Shown one piece after another: positions 53,729 through 62,615 of a stretch of 64,000 nucleotides of DNA. Position 1 is the stretch's first letter; each line of letters begins with the position of its first letter. The notes under the pieces are model-generated. The model saw only the letters and a list, made by a program, of their open reading frames with translations, ran no database searches and had not been told where the DNA came from. Source of the DNA: CAZOVB01 sp964583095 (GTDB lineage: Bacteria > Planctomycetota > Phycisphaerae > SM23-33); contig CAZOVB010000001.1 in assembly GCA_964583095.1 (NCBI GenBank), forward strand, positions 124,001 through 188,000, in the 5' to 3' direction. A program made the position numbers and the translations under genes.

Positions 53729-54709
53729 TCAGCGAACCGCTCGCTGGGCCCAACGGAACCGCGCGGAGGCACTGCGACGATTCCGGTAGATCTCTCCCTG
53801 CGAGGGTGTGATCGGCTTGCGACTGATCTGGGAATAGACCCCATCGGCCAGGCCTTGGGCAAAGGCCTTGTGGACCTTCTCGTCCTCGCCGGGCTGGAAG
53901 CTTATGATCCCCGCACGCCCCCCCGGCGCGAGGCACCGCGGAAGCTGCTCCAGAAGAGCCTGGAGATTCTCCACCTCCCGGTTGACCAGGATCCGCAGGG
54001 ACTGGAACACCTTCGCAGCCGGGTGAAACCGGCCGAAGTTGGACTTCTGGCTCTTTTTCCAGTTGCTCTCGGAAAGTCCCTTTGCGTTGAGGATCAGTCG
54101 AACCAGTTGCTTGGTGCGGGTCAATGGAATCGCCTGTCGCTGACTGACAATCCACTGGGCGATGCGCTGATGGTCCGGCTCGTCGCCGTATGTCCGAAAG
54201 GCCTCGCTCAACTGCTCAGCCGAAAGCCGGGCCAGCAGATCCGCTGCGGTTGTCCGGGTCTCCGGATCCAGCCTCATGTCCAGGGGCTGATCGTCCTTGT
54301 ACCCGATACCCCTTCCCGAAACGTCGATCTGCATACTCGATACGCCCAGGTCGGCAAAGATGACATCGAAGGCGTCGATTCCCTCCTGCTGCATTATCTC
54401 CTGAAGCTCGGCAAAGTTCTTATGGTACAGGCTCACCGAGGCCTCGGTCTTGGCCAATCTCTTGGCGGCCTCGTCGATCTGGGCTTCTTCCAGGTCCAGG
54501 CCGATGAGTCTGCCTCCGGGGCCGATCTGCTCAGCCAGGCGAAACGCATGCCCGCCGTAGCCCACGGTACAGTCGGCCACTATATCGTCGGGCCCCGGTC
54601 TCAGACGCCTGATGACCTCTCGCAGCAGGACGGCTGCATGCTTGCCCGGCTGGGTACCCTTGCGTCCCGAGCGGCCCGGACCGGGATTTCCTGTGTTTCG
54701 TGCCATCAT
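53729..54709 (-). CDS. rsmH: 16S rRNA (cytosine-1402 N4) methyltransferase RsmH
   Basis: The 326-residue protein begins MMARNTGNPGPGRSGRKG, then has the family signatures KHAAVLLREVIRRL, VADCTVGYGGHAFRL (SAM site), FADLGVSSMQID, LDMRLD, NFGRFHPA near the middle and a C-terminal PSQGEIYRNRRSASARFRW. It methylates C1402 of 16S rRNA. In most bacteria rsmH sits in the dcw cell-division cluster with mraZ; here it is solitary, facing ilvD. The start has GGAG upstream; two adjacent ATG codons (54709, 54706) are possible. Confidence 0.94.
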   Translation of the reverse strand: MMARNTGNPGPGRSGRKGTQPGKHAAVLLREVIRRLRPGPDDIVADCTVGYGGHAFRLAEQIGPGGRLIGLDLEEAQIDEAAKRLAKTEASVSLYHKNFAELQEIMQQEGIDAFDVIFADLGVSSMQIDVSGRGIGYKDDQPLDMRLDPETRTTAADLLARLSAEQLSEAFRTYGDEPDHQRIAQWIVSQRQAIPLTRTKQLVRLILNAKGLSESNWKKSQKSNFGRFHPAAKVFQSLRILVNREVENLQALLEQLPRCLAPGGRAGIISFQPGEDEKVHKAFAQGLADGVYSQISRKPITPSQGEIYRNRRSASARFRWAQRAVR

Positions 54710-54809
54710 CTCAGACTTGACTCCTGGGGGAAAAGGGGCGATTTTATGCTCTGGCAAGACAGGATGCCAGCTTGCATCTTCTCCCCAGCTTTTGCAGAGG
54801 AAACGGCCC

Positions 54810-55241
54810 ATGAAAGCTTCCACCGCCCAAACCGTGCTCGTCTGGTTGCTTCGGCTCTCCGGATTGATGATGCTCTCGGCCATCATCGCCGTCTTCATGC
54901 CCATCGGATGGATGGACTACTTCCATGCCGAGATGGGACTCGGTCCATTTCCGTCAGCCCCAATCGCCGAATACCTGGCCCGACTGTGCAGTGCGGTCTA
55001 CGGGCTCATCGGCGTGCAACTGCTGGTGATGGCCTCGGATGTCCGCCGCTATGCGATCATGATCGCCGTAACGGCTGTGGGAATCGCTGCCATCGCGCTG
55101 ATCGTGGGTACGCTGGCCATCCTCTCGGGGATTCCCTGGTGGTGGGCGGCAGGAGACATGGCCACGGCCGTGCCTTTCGCTGTGGCCGTCATTGCCCTGC
55201 AGCTCAAGATCGGCAAAGCTCAGACCACCGACGCGGGCTGA
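54810..55241 (+). CDS. Small four-helix membrane protein
   Basis: The 143-residue product has about four hydrophobic segments (VWLLRLSGLMMLSAIIAVFM, LCSAVYGLIGVQLLVMA, YAIMIAVTAVGIAAIALIVG, AVPFAVAVIAL). No named family recognised. It starts with AGAGGAAA upstream and diverges from rsmH by about 100 nt. Its last 22 nt overlap the convergent phosphoesterase gene. Confidence 0.7.
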   Translation: MKASTAQTVLVWLLRLSGLMMLSAIIAVFMPIGWMDYFHAEMGLGPFPSAPIAEYLARLCSAVYGLIGVQLLVMASDVRRYAIMIAVTAVGIAAIALIVGTLAILSGIPWWWAAGDMATAVPFAVAVIALQLKIGKAQTTDAG

Positions 55242-56137
55242 TTGATCGCCTCCGAGCGGACCCACTGCCACTGGTTCCGCCCCCAATTGTACGAGGCAAC
55301 GGTCAGTCGGTCATCGGTGACGCGCACGGCCGAGAAACTGTGCATCGAATGCCTCGGAGAGCCGACATTGTAGACGTGGTGGCCCGACCAGAGGTAGTGT
55401 CCCGAGTTGTGGTAGTGGCCGTGAAAGATGGCTGCGATATTGAAAGGCGCGATCACGCGTGCAAGATCCTCTTTTTCCTTGCGCGACCACCAGTCGGAGT
55501 AGGGCCCGAGGATCGAATAGTGCAGCAGGAGGATGACGGGACGCTGATCGCCGGACTGGGCCAGATCCCTCGCCAGCCAGTTACGGGTCTCGGCGTCGGG
55601 ATACTCTCCCAGTGCGACCAGGTGCAGGTCATCCCAATCCCAACTGTAGCAGAGCCCGCCATGGCGCCGGCGAACCATGGTGTGTACCGGCTTTAGCCCC
55701 ATGTACCAGGCGGGAACGTAGCGATCGTGATTGCCGGCGAAGCATTTGACGCCCCAACGCAGTTGCCCGTCGCCTCCGGAGTAGCCGTAGAAATCCTCAA
55801 AAGCGGCCAGTTCTCCCTTTTTGCCGCTCTCGGTCAGGTCCCCGGCAATGAGCACCGCCCGCGGTTCGGCCAGCGGCTTGGTTGAATGTCCGGGCCATGA
55901 CCTGACAGGAAGCTCGTTCATCGCCTGGATCTGTCTTCGGTTTCGCTCCTCCATCCCCTTGACGCCGAAGTGCGTATCGGCTGCGACGAAAAACGTCACG
56001 TCCAGGTTTCCTTTTCGAGGCCTGGAGACCACCGGGTACTGGGCGGTGCCCTGACTGCGACATCCCGTCAGGGACAGCAACGGAATTGCGCTGCCGGCAG
56101 TCAGGCCGGCCGCCTTGAGCAGCGACCGTCGGTTCAT
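55220..56137 (-). CDS. Tat-exported metallophosphoesterase (second of a tandem pair)
   Basis: The 305-residue protein has a twin-arginine signal, MNRRSLLKAAGLTAGSAIPL, ending in SLTGC, so it may become a lipoprotein. Calcineurin-type metal motifs follow: FVAADTHFG, VLIAGDLTESG, CFAGNHDRYVP, LLLHYS and FHGHYHNSG. A longer start at 56185 (MHLPQSIT, GGAG upstream) is possible. It is paralogous to the upstream phosphoesterase, from which its gene is separated by about 70 nt. Substrate unknown; an envelope phospholipid, sugar-phosphate or nucleotide is plausible. Confidence 0.82.
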   Translation of the reverse strand: MNRRSLLKAAGLTAGSAIPLLSLTGCRSQGTAQYPVVSRPRKGNLDVTFFVAADTHFGVKGMEERNRRQIQAMNELPVRSWPGHSTKPLAEPRAVLIAGDLTESGKKGELAAFEDFYGYSGGDGQLRWGVKCFAGNHDRYVPAWYMGLKPVHTMVRRRHGGLCYSWDWDDLHLVALGEYPDAETRNWLARDLAQSGDQRPVILLLHYSILGPYSDWWSRKEKEDLARVIAPFNIAAIFHGHYHNSGHYLWSGHHVYNVGSPRHSMHSFSAVRVTDDRLTVASYNWGRNQWQWVRSEAINQPASVV

Positions 56138-56207
56138 CCTGCCCTGGCCCACTGCGCGGTTTGTAATGGATTGCGGCAAATGCATGCTTTGTCTCCGTCG
56201 ATCCATT

Positions 56208-57182
56208 CTAGGCCGACCAGACGGGCGTTTTCCAATCATATTCCTCCTTGAAAGTCACCTGAAAGTGTCCGTTCCAGCCCCCGCCCTGCCAGTCGTAGCA
56301 AGCCCCTCGCAGCCTGGTATCGGTCAGATGGAGTACCGCAAAGCTGTGCGTACCGTCCTTGGTCGAGCCCAGACGGAGAACGTCGTGTCCTTCCCAGTCG
56401 TAGCGCCCGGCCTTGTGGTGGTGGCCATGCACGAGTGCGACAATGTTGTACGGCTGGATGGTGTGAGCGAAGCGGCGTTTTTCGCTCTCCTGCCACCAGC
56501 CGCTGTCAGCCCCGGCCAGGCAGTAATGCATGCCGATGATCACCGGGCGAAGCCGCCCGACGCGCGCCAGATCCCTCGCCAGCCAGCGGCAGGTGCTTTG
56601 GTCGGGATATTCCCCCACGCAGACATAGTGCAGGTCCTGCCAGTCGTGGCTGTGCAGAAGGGATCCGTGGCGCGAGCGGATCAGGTCGTGCATCGGCCTG
56701 TGCCAGAGGTAATGCCCGGGGACCCAGCGGTCGTGGTTTCCTGCTCCCAGTACCACCGGCCAGCGCAGGGACTTCAAGTAGGTCTGCTCAAAAAGTCGCC
56801 GCTGAGCCCAGGTGCCGTTTTCGGTAAGATCCCCCAGCAGAAGGACGGCCCTTGGCGAGCCGACCCGGCCGCCGATTTCTTCGGGCCAATCCCGCCCGGG
56901 AAGATGGTTCATCGCCTCGATCTGCCTTCGGTTGTTCCCGCGGATCGAATCCCACCCACAGTGTGTATCGGCGGCGATCAGCAGCGTAAGATCCATCCCC
57001 CCCTTGCAGGGCTGATCGATCGGAACAGGCATGCACACAAGTTTCCTGTCGCATCCGGGAAGACGTGAAAGACAAGTCCCCAACCCCAAGGCCGAGAGAA
57101 GACCGAGAGCTTCTCGGCGAGTCATCCGCGCGGCTCTGTCCTCTGGGACACCCCCGTCGTCCATGCCGTGGCGTGTTTCCAT
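56208..57182 (-). CDS. Tat-exported metallophosphoesterase (first of a tandem pair)
   Basis: The 324-residue protein has a Tat-type signal (MTRREALGLLSALGLGTCLS) within its first 45 residues, and the same motif set as its paralog: LIAADTHCG, VLLLGDLTENG, VLGAGNHDRWVP, IGMHYC and VHGHHHKAG. Shared phrases such as NRRQIxAMNxLP and WLARDLA show recent duplication. Internal starts at 57164 and 57125 are possible; the last begins exactly at MTRREAL, the classical Tat position, so the reported start may be too long. Confidence 0.8.
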   Translation of the reverse strand: METRHGMDDGGVPEDRAARMTRREALGLLSALGLGTCLSRLPGCDRKLVCMPVPIDQPCKGGMDLTLLIAADTHCGWDSIRGNNRRQIEAMNHLPGRDWPEEIGGRVGSPRAVLLLGDLTENGTWAQRRLFEQTYLKSLRWPVVLGAGNHDRWVPGHYLWHRPMHDLIRSRHGSLLHSHDWQDLHYVCVGEYPDQSTCRWLARDLARVGRLRPVIIGMHYCLAGADSGWWQESEKRRFAHTIQPYNIVALVHGHHHKAGRYDWEGHDVLRLGSTKDGTHSFAVLHLTDTRLRGACYDWQGGGWNGHFQVTFKEEYDWKTPVWSA

Positions 57183-57269
57183 GGCCGGGACGATAACCCG
57201 GTAAGGTCAAGACCGTATGCAAGACCGGAAAGGATTAGACTAAGTGATTCCTAACAAAAAGTCAGGCGC

Positions 57270-57749
57270 TCACGTTTCCGAGGAATCCGAGGAAGCGATT
57301 CCAAGCATCTCGGCTGCGACGGCAGGTTCGACACGATAGGCCGAGCCCTTGCCCTGGTAGAAGCCGTGGGCGGCGATCATGTGAATCGAAAGGGCCGTCA
57401 CTGAAAGCTTCCGTCCCGTTGAGGCCTCGGTGATATCCACCTGGCCCTTGGAGCACATTGTCCCATCGCCGAAGGGACAGGGAATGCGCCCCATCGCCTC
57501 GATGTAAACGGCCTGGAGCCCCTCGCGCACCTGCACGGGGGTCCCATAGTGCTCCATCGCCCGGCGGAGGATGCGGTCCAGCTCTGCCGCGATCCGCTCA
57601 TGCGTAATTCCCAGGCGATCGACAAGATTTCCGTCTTCGTCCAGGATCTCGGGCAGACTTCGATGGTCGGTTCCCAAGAAACCGTCGCGGGTCAGTACAC
57701 CCGGGGCCATGCGGTCTGTGATCTTGCGTATCTCGGGGCTGAGTTTCAT
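57270..57749 (-). CDS. Conserved-looking 159-residue protein behind nqrF
   Basis: The product is soluble and helical at first (RERIAAELDRILRRAMEHYG-like), with a Cys pair in CPFGDGTMC (CxxxxxxxC) near residue 95 and several His, so metal binding is possible. It starts 27 nt after the nqrF stop on the same strand and is likely co-transcribed with the nqr genes. No family recognised. Confidence 0.7.
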   Translation of the reverse strand: MKLSPEIRKITDRMAPGVLTRDGFLGTDHRSLPEILDEDGNLVDRLGITHERIAAELDRILRRAMEHYGTPVQVREGLQAVYIEAMGRIPCPFGDGTMCSKGQVDITEASTGRKLSVTALSIHMIAAHGFYQGKGSAYRVEPAVAAEMLGIASSDSSET

Positions 57750-57776
57750 CCTGCCACCCTCGGGCTCTTTGGCCGG

Positions 57777-58883
57777 CTATGCGAATTTGTCGAAATAGAC
57801 CTTGTCTTCGGTGATGCCCTTTTCATGGAGTACTTTCACGGAGGCATCGCACATTCCCGGCGAACCGCAGAGATACCCCTCCTTGTTCCGGCCGTCTTCC
57901 ACGTGGCTTCCGACCACCTCGGTAATCAGGCCGGTCTCGCCCTCCCATCCTTCCACGCCCTCCCCACTGCCCGAAAGGGCGGGGATGAACTGGAAGTTGG
58001 GCATCTGCTGGGAAAGCTCGGCCAGTTCGTCCAGGAAGAACAGATCGCGCTTGTTGACCGCCCCGAAGAAGTACCGGCATTTGCGCTGGATGTCGTTTTC
58101 CTTCATATGGCGGATCATCGACCAGAACGGGGCCATGCCCGATCCGCCGGCAATCCAGATCATTTCCGCATCGTTATCGGACATGCGGAAGTCTCCGTAG
58201 GGGCCCGTGAAGCTCACCTCGTCGCCCTCGGAAAGATGCTCGAACACGTAGGTCGTGCAGATTCCGCCCGGGACCAGGCGGACGATCAGTTCCAGGTGTT
58301 TCTTGTCGCTGGGGGGCGAGCTGATGCTGTAAGCCCGGAAGACCGATTCCTTGTTGTCCCCGTAGGGCGGAGCTTCGAGCTGGACGTAATGGCCCGGGGT
58401 AAACTCGATGGTCTCCGGTTCGACCAGCTCCAGGCGAAGCTCCTTGATGTCGTGGGTCAGATCGCGGATCCGCTCGACACGGGCCTTGAATTCCTTGACC
58501 AGCAGCAGCTCCTCGGGCACCGCGATCTTCATATCCTCGCGGACCTTGACCTGGCAACTGATGCGAACGTTGTCGGCGATTTCCTCTTCGCTCAAGAGCG
58601 GGGCCTCGGTGGGCCCGACCGGCCCGCCGCCTTCGAGAATTTTACACTTGCAGTAGGCACATGTGCCGCGTCCCCCGCAGGCGCTGGCCAGGTAGACCCC
58701 GCCGTTGCGCAGACTCATCAGCAGGTTGTCCCCGCCCTCGACGGCGACCTTTTCGCTGCCCTGGTTGATCTCGATATTGCACGTGCCGTAGTTGACCAGG
58801 TACCGCTCAGCCACGATCAGCAGCACGGCCAGGATGGTCGTCATCGTGCAGGCGACGAGGGTTGCCCAGAATATCAGATCCAT
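57777..58883 (-). CDS. nqrF: Na+-translocating NADH:quinone reductase subunit F
   Basis: The 368-residue subunit has an N-terminal membrane helix (FWATLVACTMTTILAVLLIV) and a 2Fe-2S domain with SACGGRGTCAYCKC and a later Cys in ISCQVKV. FAD- and NAD-binding ferredoxin-reductase motifs follow (FRAYSISSPP, IAGGSGMAPFWSMI). It takes electrons from NADH and passes them through FAD and 2Fe-2S to the rest of the pump. It is about 40 residues shorter than the Vibrio form. The RBS AAGGAG precedes the ATG. Confidence 0.94.
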   Translation of the reverse strand: MDLIFWATLVACTMTTILAVLLIVAERYLVNYGTCNIEINQGSEKVAVEGGDNLLMSLRNGGVYLASACGGRGTCAYCKCKILEGGGPVGPTEAPLLSEEEIADNVRISCQVKVREDMKIAVPEELLLVKEFKARVERIRDLTHDIKELRLELVEPETIEFTPGHYVQLEAPPYGDNKESVFRAYSISSPPSDKKHLELIVRLVPGGICTTYVFEHLSEGDEVSFTGPYGDFRMSDNDAEMIWIAGGSGMAPFWSMIRHMKENDIQRKCRYFFGAVNKRDLFFLDELAELSQQMPNFQFIPALSGSGEGVEGWEGETGLITEVVGSHVEDGRNKEGYLCGSPGMCDASVKVLHEKGITEDKVYFDKFA

Positions 58884-58899
58884 TGCACGTCTCCTTGGA

Positions 58900-59535
58900 C
58901 TAGCTGCTGATAACGCCGGTAAATCCCATAAACGCCAAGGCCATGATGCCCGCGATGATCAGGGTGATGCCGGGGCCCTCCAGGCCGGCGGGAATCTTGG
59001 CCTTGGAAAGCTTCTGTCGAATGCCGGCCATCAGGATGATCGCGATCATCCAGCCCAGCCCCACTCCGAATCCGTATGCCAGCGACATGAACCCGTGGAG
59101 CTGCTTGTTGAGCATGAACAGGCTCGATCCGAGGATCGCGCAGTTGACGGTAATCAACGGCAGGAAGATGCCCAGTGAATAGTACAGGGTCACGCTGAGA
59201 CGTTCGATAAGCATCTCGCAAAGCTGCACGAAGGCGGCGATCATCACGATAAACAGGATCAGTTGCAGCCCGATGTCCAGCCCCAGCGGGACCAGGACGT
59301 AGTCGTACAGCAGGGAGTTGAGGAACGTGGTGAAGGTGGTAACGAAGACCACGGCCAGGCCCATGCCTACGGCGCTTTTGAGCTGTCGGCTGACCGAAAG
59401 GAACGGGCACATGCCCAAAAACCGGGTCAGCAGGACGTTGTCGGTGAAGGTCGCAGCCAGGATGACCGTCAGTATCGTTGCGGTCGGCGCCGCCGGCTGT
59501 ATGTCCGCCTGGGCCAGTACGTTCATGAGCATCAT
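58900..59535 (-). CDS. nqrE: Na+-NQR subunit E
   Basis: The 211-residue membrane protein has about six helices and the family phrases RFLGMCPFLSVS and ITVNCAILGSS, whose two Cys help bind an intramembrane Fe-S or Fe centre with NqrD. Its start overlaps the nqrD stop by 4 nt. Confidence 0.92.
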   Translation of the reverse strand: MMLMNVLAQADIQPAAPTATILTVILAATFTDNVLLTRFLGMCPFLSVSRQLKSAVGMGLAVVFVTTFTTFLNSLLYDYVLVPLGLDIGLQLILFIVMIAAFVQLCEMLIERLSVTLYYSLGIFLPLITVNCAILGSSLFMLNKQLHGFMSLAYGFGVGLGWMIAIILMAGIRQKLSKAKIPAGLEGPGITLIIAGIMALAFMGFTGVISS

Positions 59536-60170
59536 TTGGCACCTTCTTCCTTGGCGGCCTGTCGTTTGAGGTCGTAGGCCCTTGCGGCCCAGACGGCCAG
59601 GGCCAGCACGAAAAACGCACCCGGGGGCATGATCATGATCACCCAGTCGCCTTCGGAGAAGACCGTGGGGACCGGGAAGTGGAAGAGCGTTCGAGACCCG
59701 AGGTATTCGCGGACCGTCGCGATTCCCATCAGGATGAAGCTGTAGCCCACGCCCGCGCCGAAACCGTCAGCCAGGGCGGGCAGGACCGGGTTCTTGTTGG
59801 CAAAGGCTTCGAGGCGCCCCAGGACGATGCAGTTGGTGATGATCAGCCCCACGTAGGCGGCGATGCTCCGGTGAATCCCGGGGAAGTAGACCTGCATGGC
59901 CACATCGACCACGATCACGTAGACGCTGATGATCAGCACCTGCACCATGATCCGCACCCGCTTGGGGGTGAAGTTTCGGATGGCGCTGACGGTCAGGCTG
60001 CTCATGGTCGTCGCCCAGACCAGCCCGATGCACATGAGCAGCGTGTTGAACATGTAGTTGGTCACCGCCAGCGTCGAACAGATGCCCAGCACCTGCCGGA
60101 AGATCGGATTGTCGTCCCAGAGCTGCGTCTTGAACGCTACGCCGCTGGTCAAGGTGTCCTGGGGAGGCAT
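59532..60170 (-). CDS. nqrD: Na+-NQR subunit D
   Basis: The 212-residue membrane protein has VLGICSTLAVTN and LIITNCIVLGRLEAFA, the two conserved Cys regions of NqrD, with about six helices. In the family, NqrD and NqrE together hold a metal centre between them and form the core of the sodium pump. It overlaps nqrE and lies 9 nt after nqrC. Confidence 0.92.
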   Translation of the reverse strand: MPPQDTLTSGVAFKTQLWDDNPIFRQVLGICSTLAVTNYMFNTLLMCIGLVWATTMSSLTVSAIRNFTPKRVRIMVQVLIISVYVIVVDVAMQVYFPGIHRSIAAYVGLIITNCIVLGRLEAFANKNPVLPALADGFGAGVGYSFILMGIATVREYLGSRTLFHFPVPTVFSEGDWVIMIMPPGAFFVLALAVWAARAYDLKRQAAKEEGAK

Positions 60171-60179
60171 GGAGATCTC

Positions 60180-60980
60180 CTACTGCGCTTGGGTCCTGGA
60201 GTTGGTGGCTTCATTCCCGTCCGGTCCCGGCGGGCCTTTCTGAACGAGTCCATACGCCTGGGCAGCCTGGTGGAATCGGCGGAGGTCATCGTTGATGAAC
60301 TTCATCAGGGCGATCGAAGTCTGCGTCGCTCCGGTAATGGCATCGACGTGTCGCCCCGCCTCGGGGCTTTCGGGAGGGATATCGTTCGGGTCGGTCTTGG
60401 TGATGTACACGTGCTTGCCCTGAGGATTGGGATCGACCTGAAGCTTTTGGCCCGGAGCCCATTGGTTGCGGAACTCCTCCTCGGTGATCTTGCCACCCAG
60501 GCCGGGCGTCTCGGCCTGGCGGAGGATGACCAGCCCGCGGGAATATTCCAGTCCGGGCCCCATGGCCAGGTACCCGCTGATGGGTTCCCAGAACCCCACG
60601 CCGTTTACCTCGATGGCATAGCCTACGATCTTGTCCGGCCCGGGCAGCGGGCCCTGCGGGGGTACATCGACCGAATAGGCCGTGATCAACTCGATCGGAT
60701 CCCCGCCGTCGGCCACGGGCAACTGCGAGGTGTAGATCCGCTTGTCGTAGACCTCCAGCACCTGCTCGTCGGACATCTCGTCGGGCCTTTGGCTGAGCCC
60801 CTCTTGCTGGGGATTGTGAAACAGGATCTCGGCAAGGGCCCGCCGCTTGAGGACCCGCCTGTTCTGCTCGATGGCCGGCTTGGCGACGACATTGAGAACC
60901 ATGATCGCCGCGGTGAAGGCGGCCGAGACAATCGCCGTGTAGAGGATCACGTAGGAAGGTTTGGAGGTATCGATATTCAT
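60180..60980 (-). CDS. nqrC: Na+-NQR subunit C (covalent FMN subunit)
   Basis: The 266-residue protein has one N-terminal membrane helix (SYVILYTAIVSAAFTAAIMV) and a periplasmic domain ending with DAITGATQTSIAL. That matches the SGAT-type flavinylation motif, where Thr carries FMN through a phosphoester bond. The start ATG overlaps the nqrB stop (TGATG). ApbE, the flavin transferase, is not in the window. Longer in-frame starts fall inside nqrB. Confidence 0.92.
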   Translation of the reverse strand: MNIDTSKPSYVILYTAIVSAAFTAAIMVLNVVAKPAIEQNRRVLKRRALAEILFHNPQQEGLSQRPDEMSDEQVLEVYDKRIYTSQLPVADGGDPIELITAYSVDVPPQGPLPGPDKIVGYAIEVNGVGFWEPISGYLAMGPGLEYSRGLVILRQAETPGLGGKITEEEFRNQWAPGQKLQVDPNPQGKHVYITKTDPNDIPPESPEAGRHVDAITGATQTSIALMKFINDDLRRFHQAAQAYGLVQKGPPGPDGNEATNSRTQAQ

Positions 60981-62089
60981 CACTGGCTTCCCTCTGCCTG
61001 CTTGGCTGCTTCTGCTCTGGCCTTCTTGCGGGCGGCGAGCCACCCGGCTGCTTCATCCAGCAGAGGCGCGATCAGATTCCCCAGAAGGATTCCAAAAGCC
61101 ACCGCCCCCACCCATGAAGACTTCCATCGCAGAAAGACGATCATGATCCCGATAAACGCCCCGTAGGCGTACTGGGCCAAAGGCTTCTTGGGTGCAGAGA
61201 CCGGATCGGTCACCATGAACACCGCCGCGTACATCAGCGCCCCGCTGAGCAGTGTGAAGGTCAGCTCGGGCACAAGCTCGTAGCCGAGCAGATTTCTGAA
61301 AATGACGTTGGCCCCCGTCGCACCGAGAAGCGTGCTGAGCGTCAGTCGCCAGTTGGCTGTCTTGGTCCAGATCAGATAGATCCCGCAGAGGATCAGCAGC
61401 AGGGCTGAAACTTCCCCGATGCTCCCTGCCGCCAGGGCCCGCCAGGTACCCTCTTCCTGGAAGGTTCCGCTGATGTTGCCCAGGAGCATTTTGAACTGGG
61501 AGGCCTCGTATTCAGGTCGAGCTGCCATGGGGGTTGCCTGGCTGACCGCGTCGGTAACGGAATTGAGCTTGCCCTGCAGATAAGCGGGAAGGTCGTGAAC
61601 CGGGAAGCTCCACTTGGCCAGTCCGCCGGGAAACCCTCGAAACGCCGGAACGAACGCGTTGGTCATCGGCTTGGGAAAGGCGACATACATGAAGGCCCTT
61701 CCGACGATGGCCGGGTTGGCGAAGTTGCGCCCGAACCCGCCGAAGACCTCCTTGCCGAACAGGATGGCCACGATCGCACCCACCGCCGCCTGCCAGAGAG
61801 GCATCGTTGGAGGCAACGACAGGCCATACAGACTGCACGTGACGAAACAGGCGGTCGAGACCGGTTGGCCCCGATACCGGCTGGTCAGGTATTCCGTTGC
61901 GAAACCGGCCAGCAGGGAAACGGCAAGTACGGCCAGCACGCGCCAGCCGAAGAAGTACACGCCCACAAGGGCCACCGGCGCCAGCGCGTAGAGAACGCGC
62001 AGCATGTTGGCCTGCTTCTGGATGAGCTTCTTGGGCTTGGGTTTGGCCTTGGGCTTGGCCGCCTTCGGGTTGGAGGCTTGGGCACTCAT
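60980..62089 (-). CDS. nqrB: Na+-NQR subunit B
   Basis: The 369-residue membrane protein has a basic Lys/Pro-rich N-terminus, about ten helices and the phrases LFGKEVFGGFGRNFANPAIV and AVSQATPMAA. The latter resembles the flavinylation loop, here with SQAT in place of SGAT. It is the first nqr gene in this operon; nqrA, normally first, is absent. Its start has a GGAAAGGC site 5 nt upstream and a palindrome ACAAAC-CGA-GTTTGT 30 nt before it. Confidence 0.93.
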   Translation of the reverse strand: MSAQASNPKAAKPKAKPKPKKLIQKQANMLRVLYALAPVALVGVYFFGWRVLAVLAVSLLAGFATEYLTSRYRGQPVSTACFVTCSLYGLSLPPTMPLWQAAVGAIVAILFGKEVFGGFGRNFANPAIVGRAFMYVAFPKPMTNAFVPAFRGFPGGLAKWSFPVHDLPAYLQGKLNSVTDAVSQATPMAARPEYEASQFKMLLGNISGTFQEEGTWRALAAGSIGEVSALLLILCGIYLIWTKTANWRLTLSTLLGATGANVIFRNLLGYELVPELTFTLLSGALMYAAVFMVTDPVSAPKKPLAQYAYGAFIGIMIVFLRWKSSWVGAVAFGILLGNLIAPLLDEAAGWLAARKKARAEAAKQAEGSQ

Positions 62090-62118
62090 CGGAGCCTTTC
62101 CAGTTCGTTCAAAACTTC

Positions 62119-62133
62119 ACAAACTCGGTTTGT
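62119..62133. repeat. Perfect palindrome upstream of nqrB
   Basis: ACAAAC and GTTTGT are perfect inverted copies around a 3-nt centre, 30-44 nt upstream of the nqrB start. Size and place fit a dimeric regulator's operator; no regulator gene is nearby. Confidence 0.45.
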
Positions 62134-62615
62134 TACAGTGTAGGCAGCCTCGCGGCCCGGGAGCAGAAACAACCCCAGCCTCTTCCGGACACCGACAGGC
62201 AGATCTGTCCGGACAGCCTAGCTTCTGAGCATCCGACAGGCAAGATCGGATCCGCCGGGATCCCCTGCAAGCTCAAATCCCTGGCTCGGGTGGAATCACG
62301 GGCCCTGCCTGTGTTCTTCGGCAACCGTCTCAGAAGAGATCAACTGTCTCTGAAATCCCAACTCGGCATTCGCAGGCCTTTGGAACGTCTGTGATTCGGC
62401 CTTGCCGGCTGGGAACAGCACTCCTGCTGTGGGAATCCACCCACTGCCTGCGGGCCGAGGCCCTGAGGACCCAGCCAATGGATTCTACCGGTATCCGCCA
62501 TTGGATCTGCGAAAATCAGCCGCAGGGCCCGCCGGGCCGATATGCAATGCCCGATGGACGCCGGAGCCCCCGCAGACTACACTGACGTAGACCCCTGCTT
62601 GAAAGAGAGAATCCA
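62134..62615. other. Intergenic region between nqrB and the GH65 gene
   Basis: This 482-nt divergent region has no gene I can support; possible short ORFs of about 60 codons on both strands overlap and lack an RBS. It contains the promoters of both flanking genes and short inverted repeats such as CCGGACA...TGTCCGG near 62190-62215. No riboswitch or tRNA is recognised. Confidence 0.5.

Noticed and set aside
59679..61166. Rightward 495-residue frame over nqrB-nqrD
   Set aside because: Antisense of coupled nqr genes.
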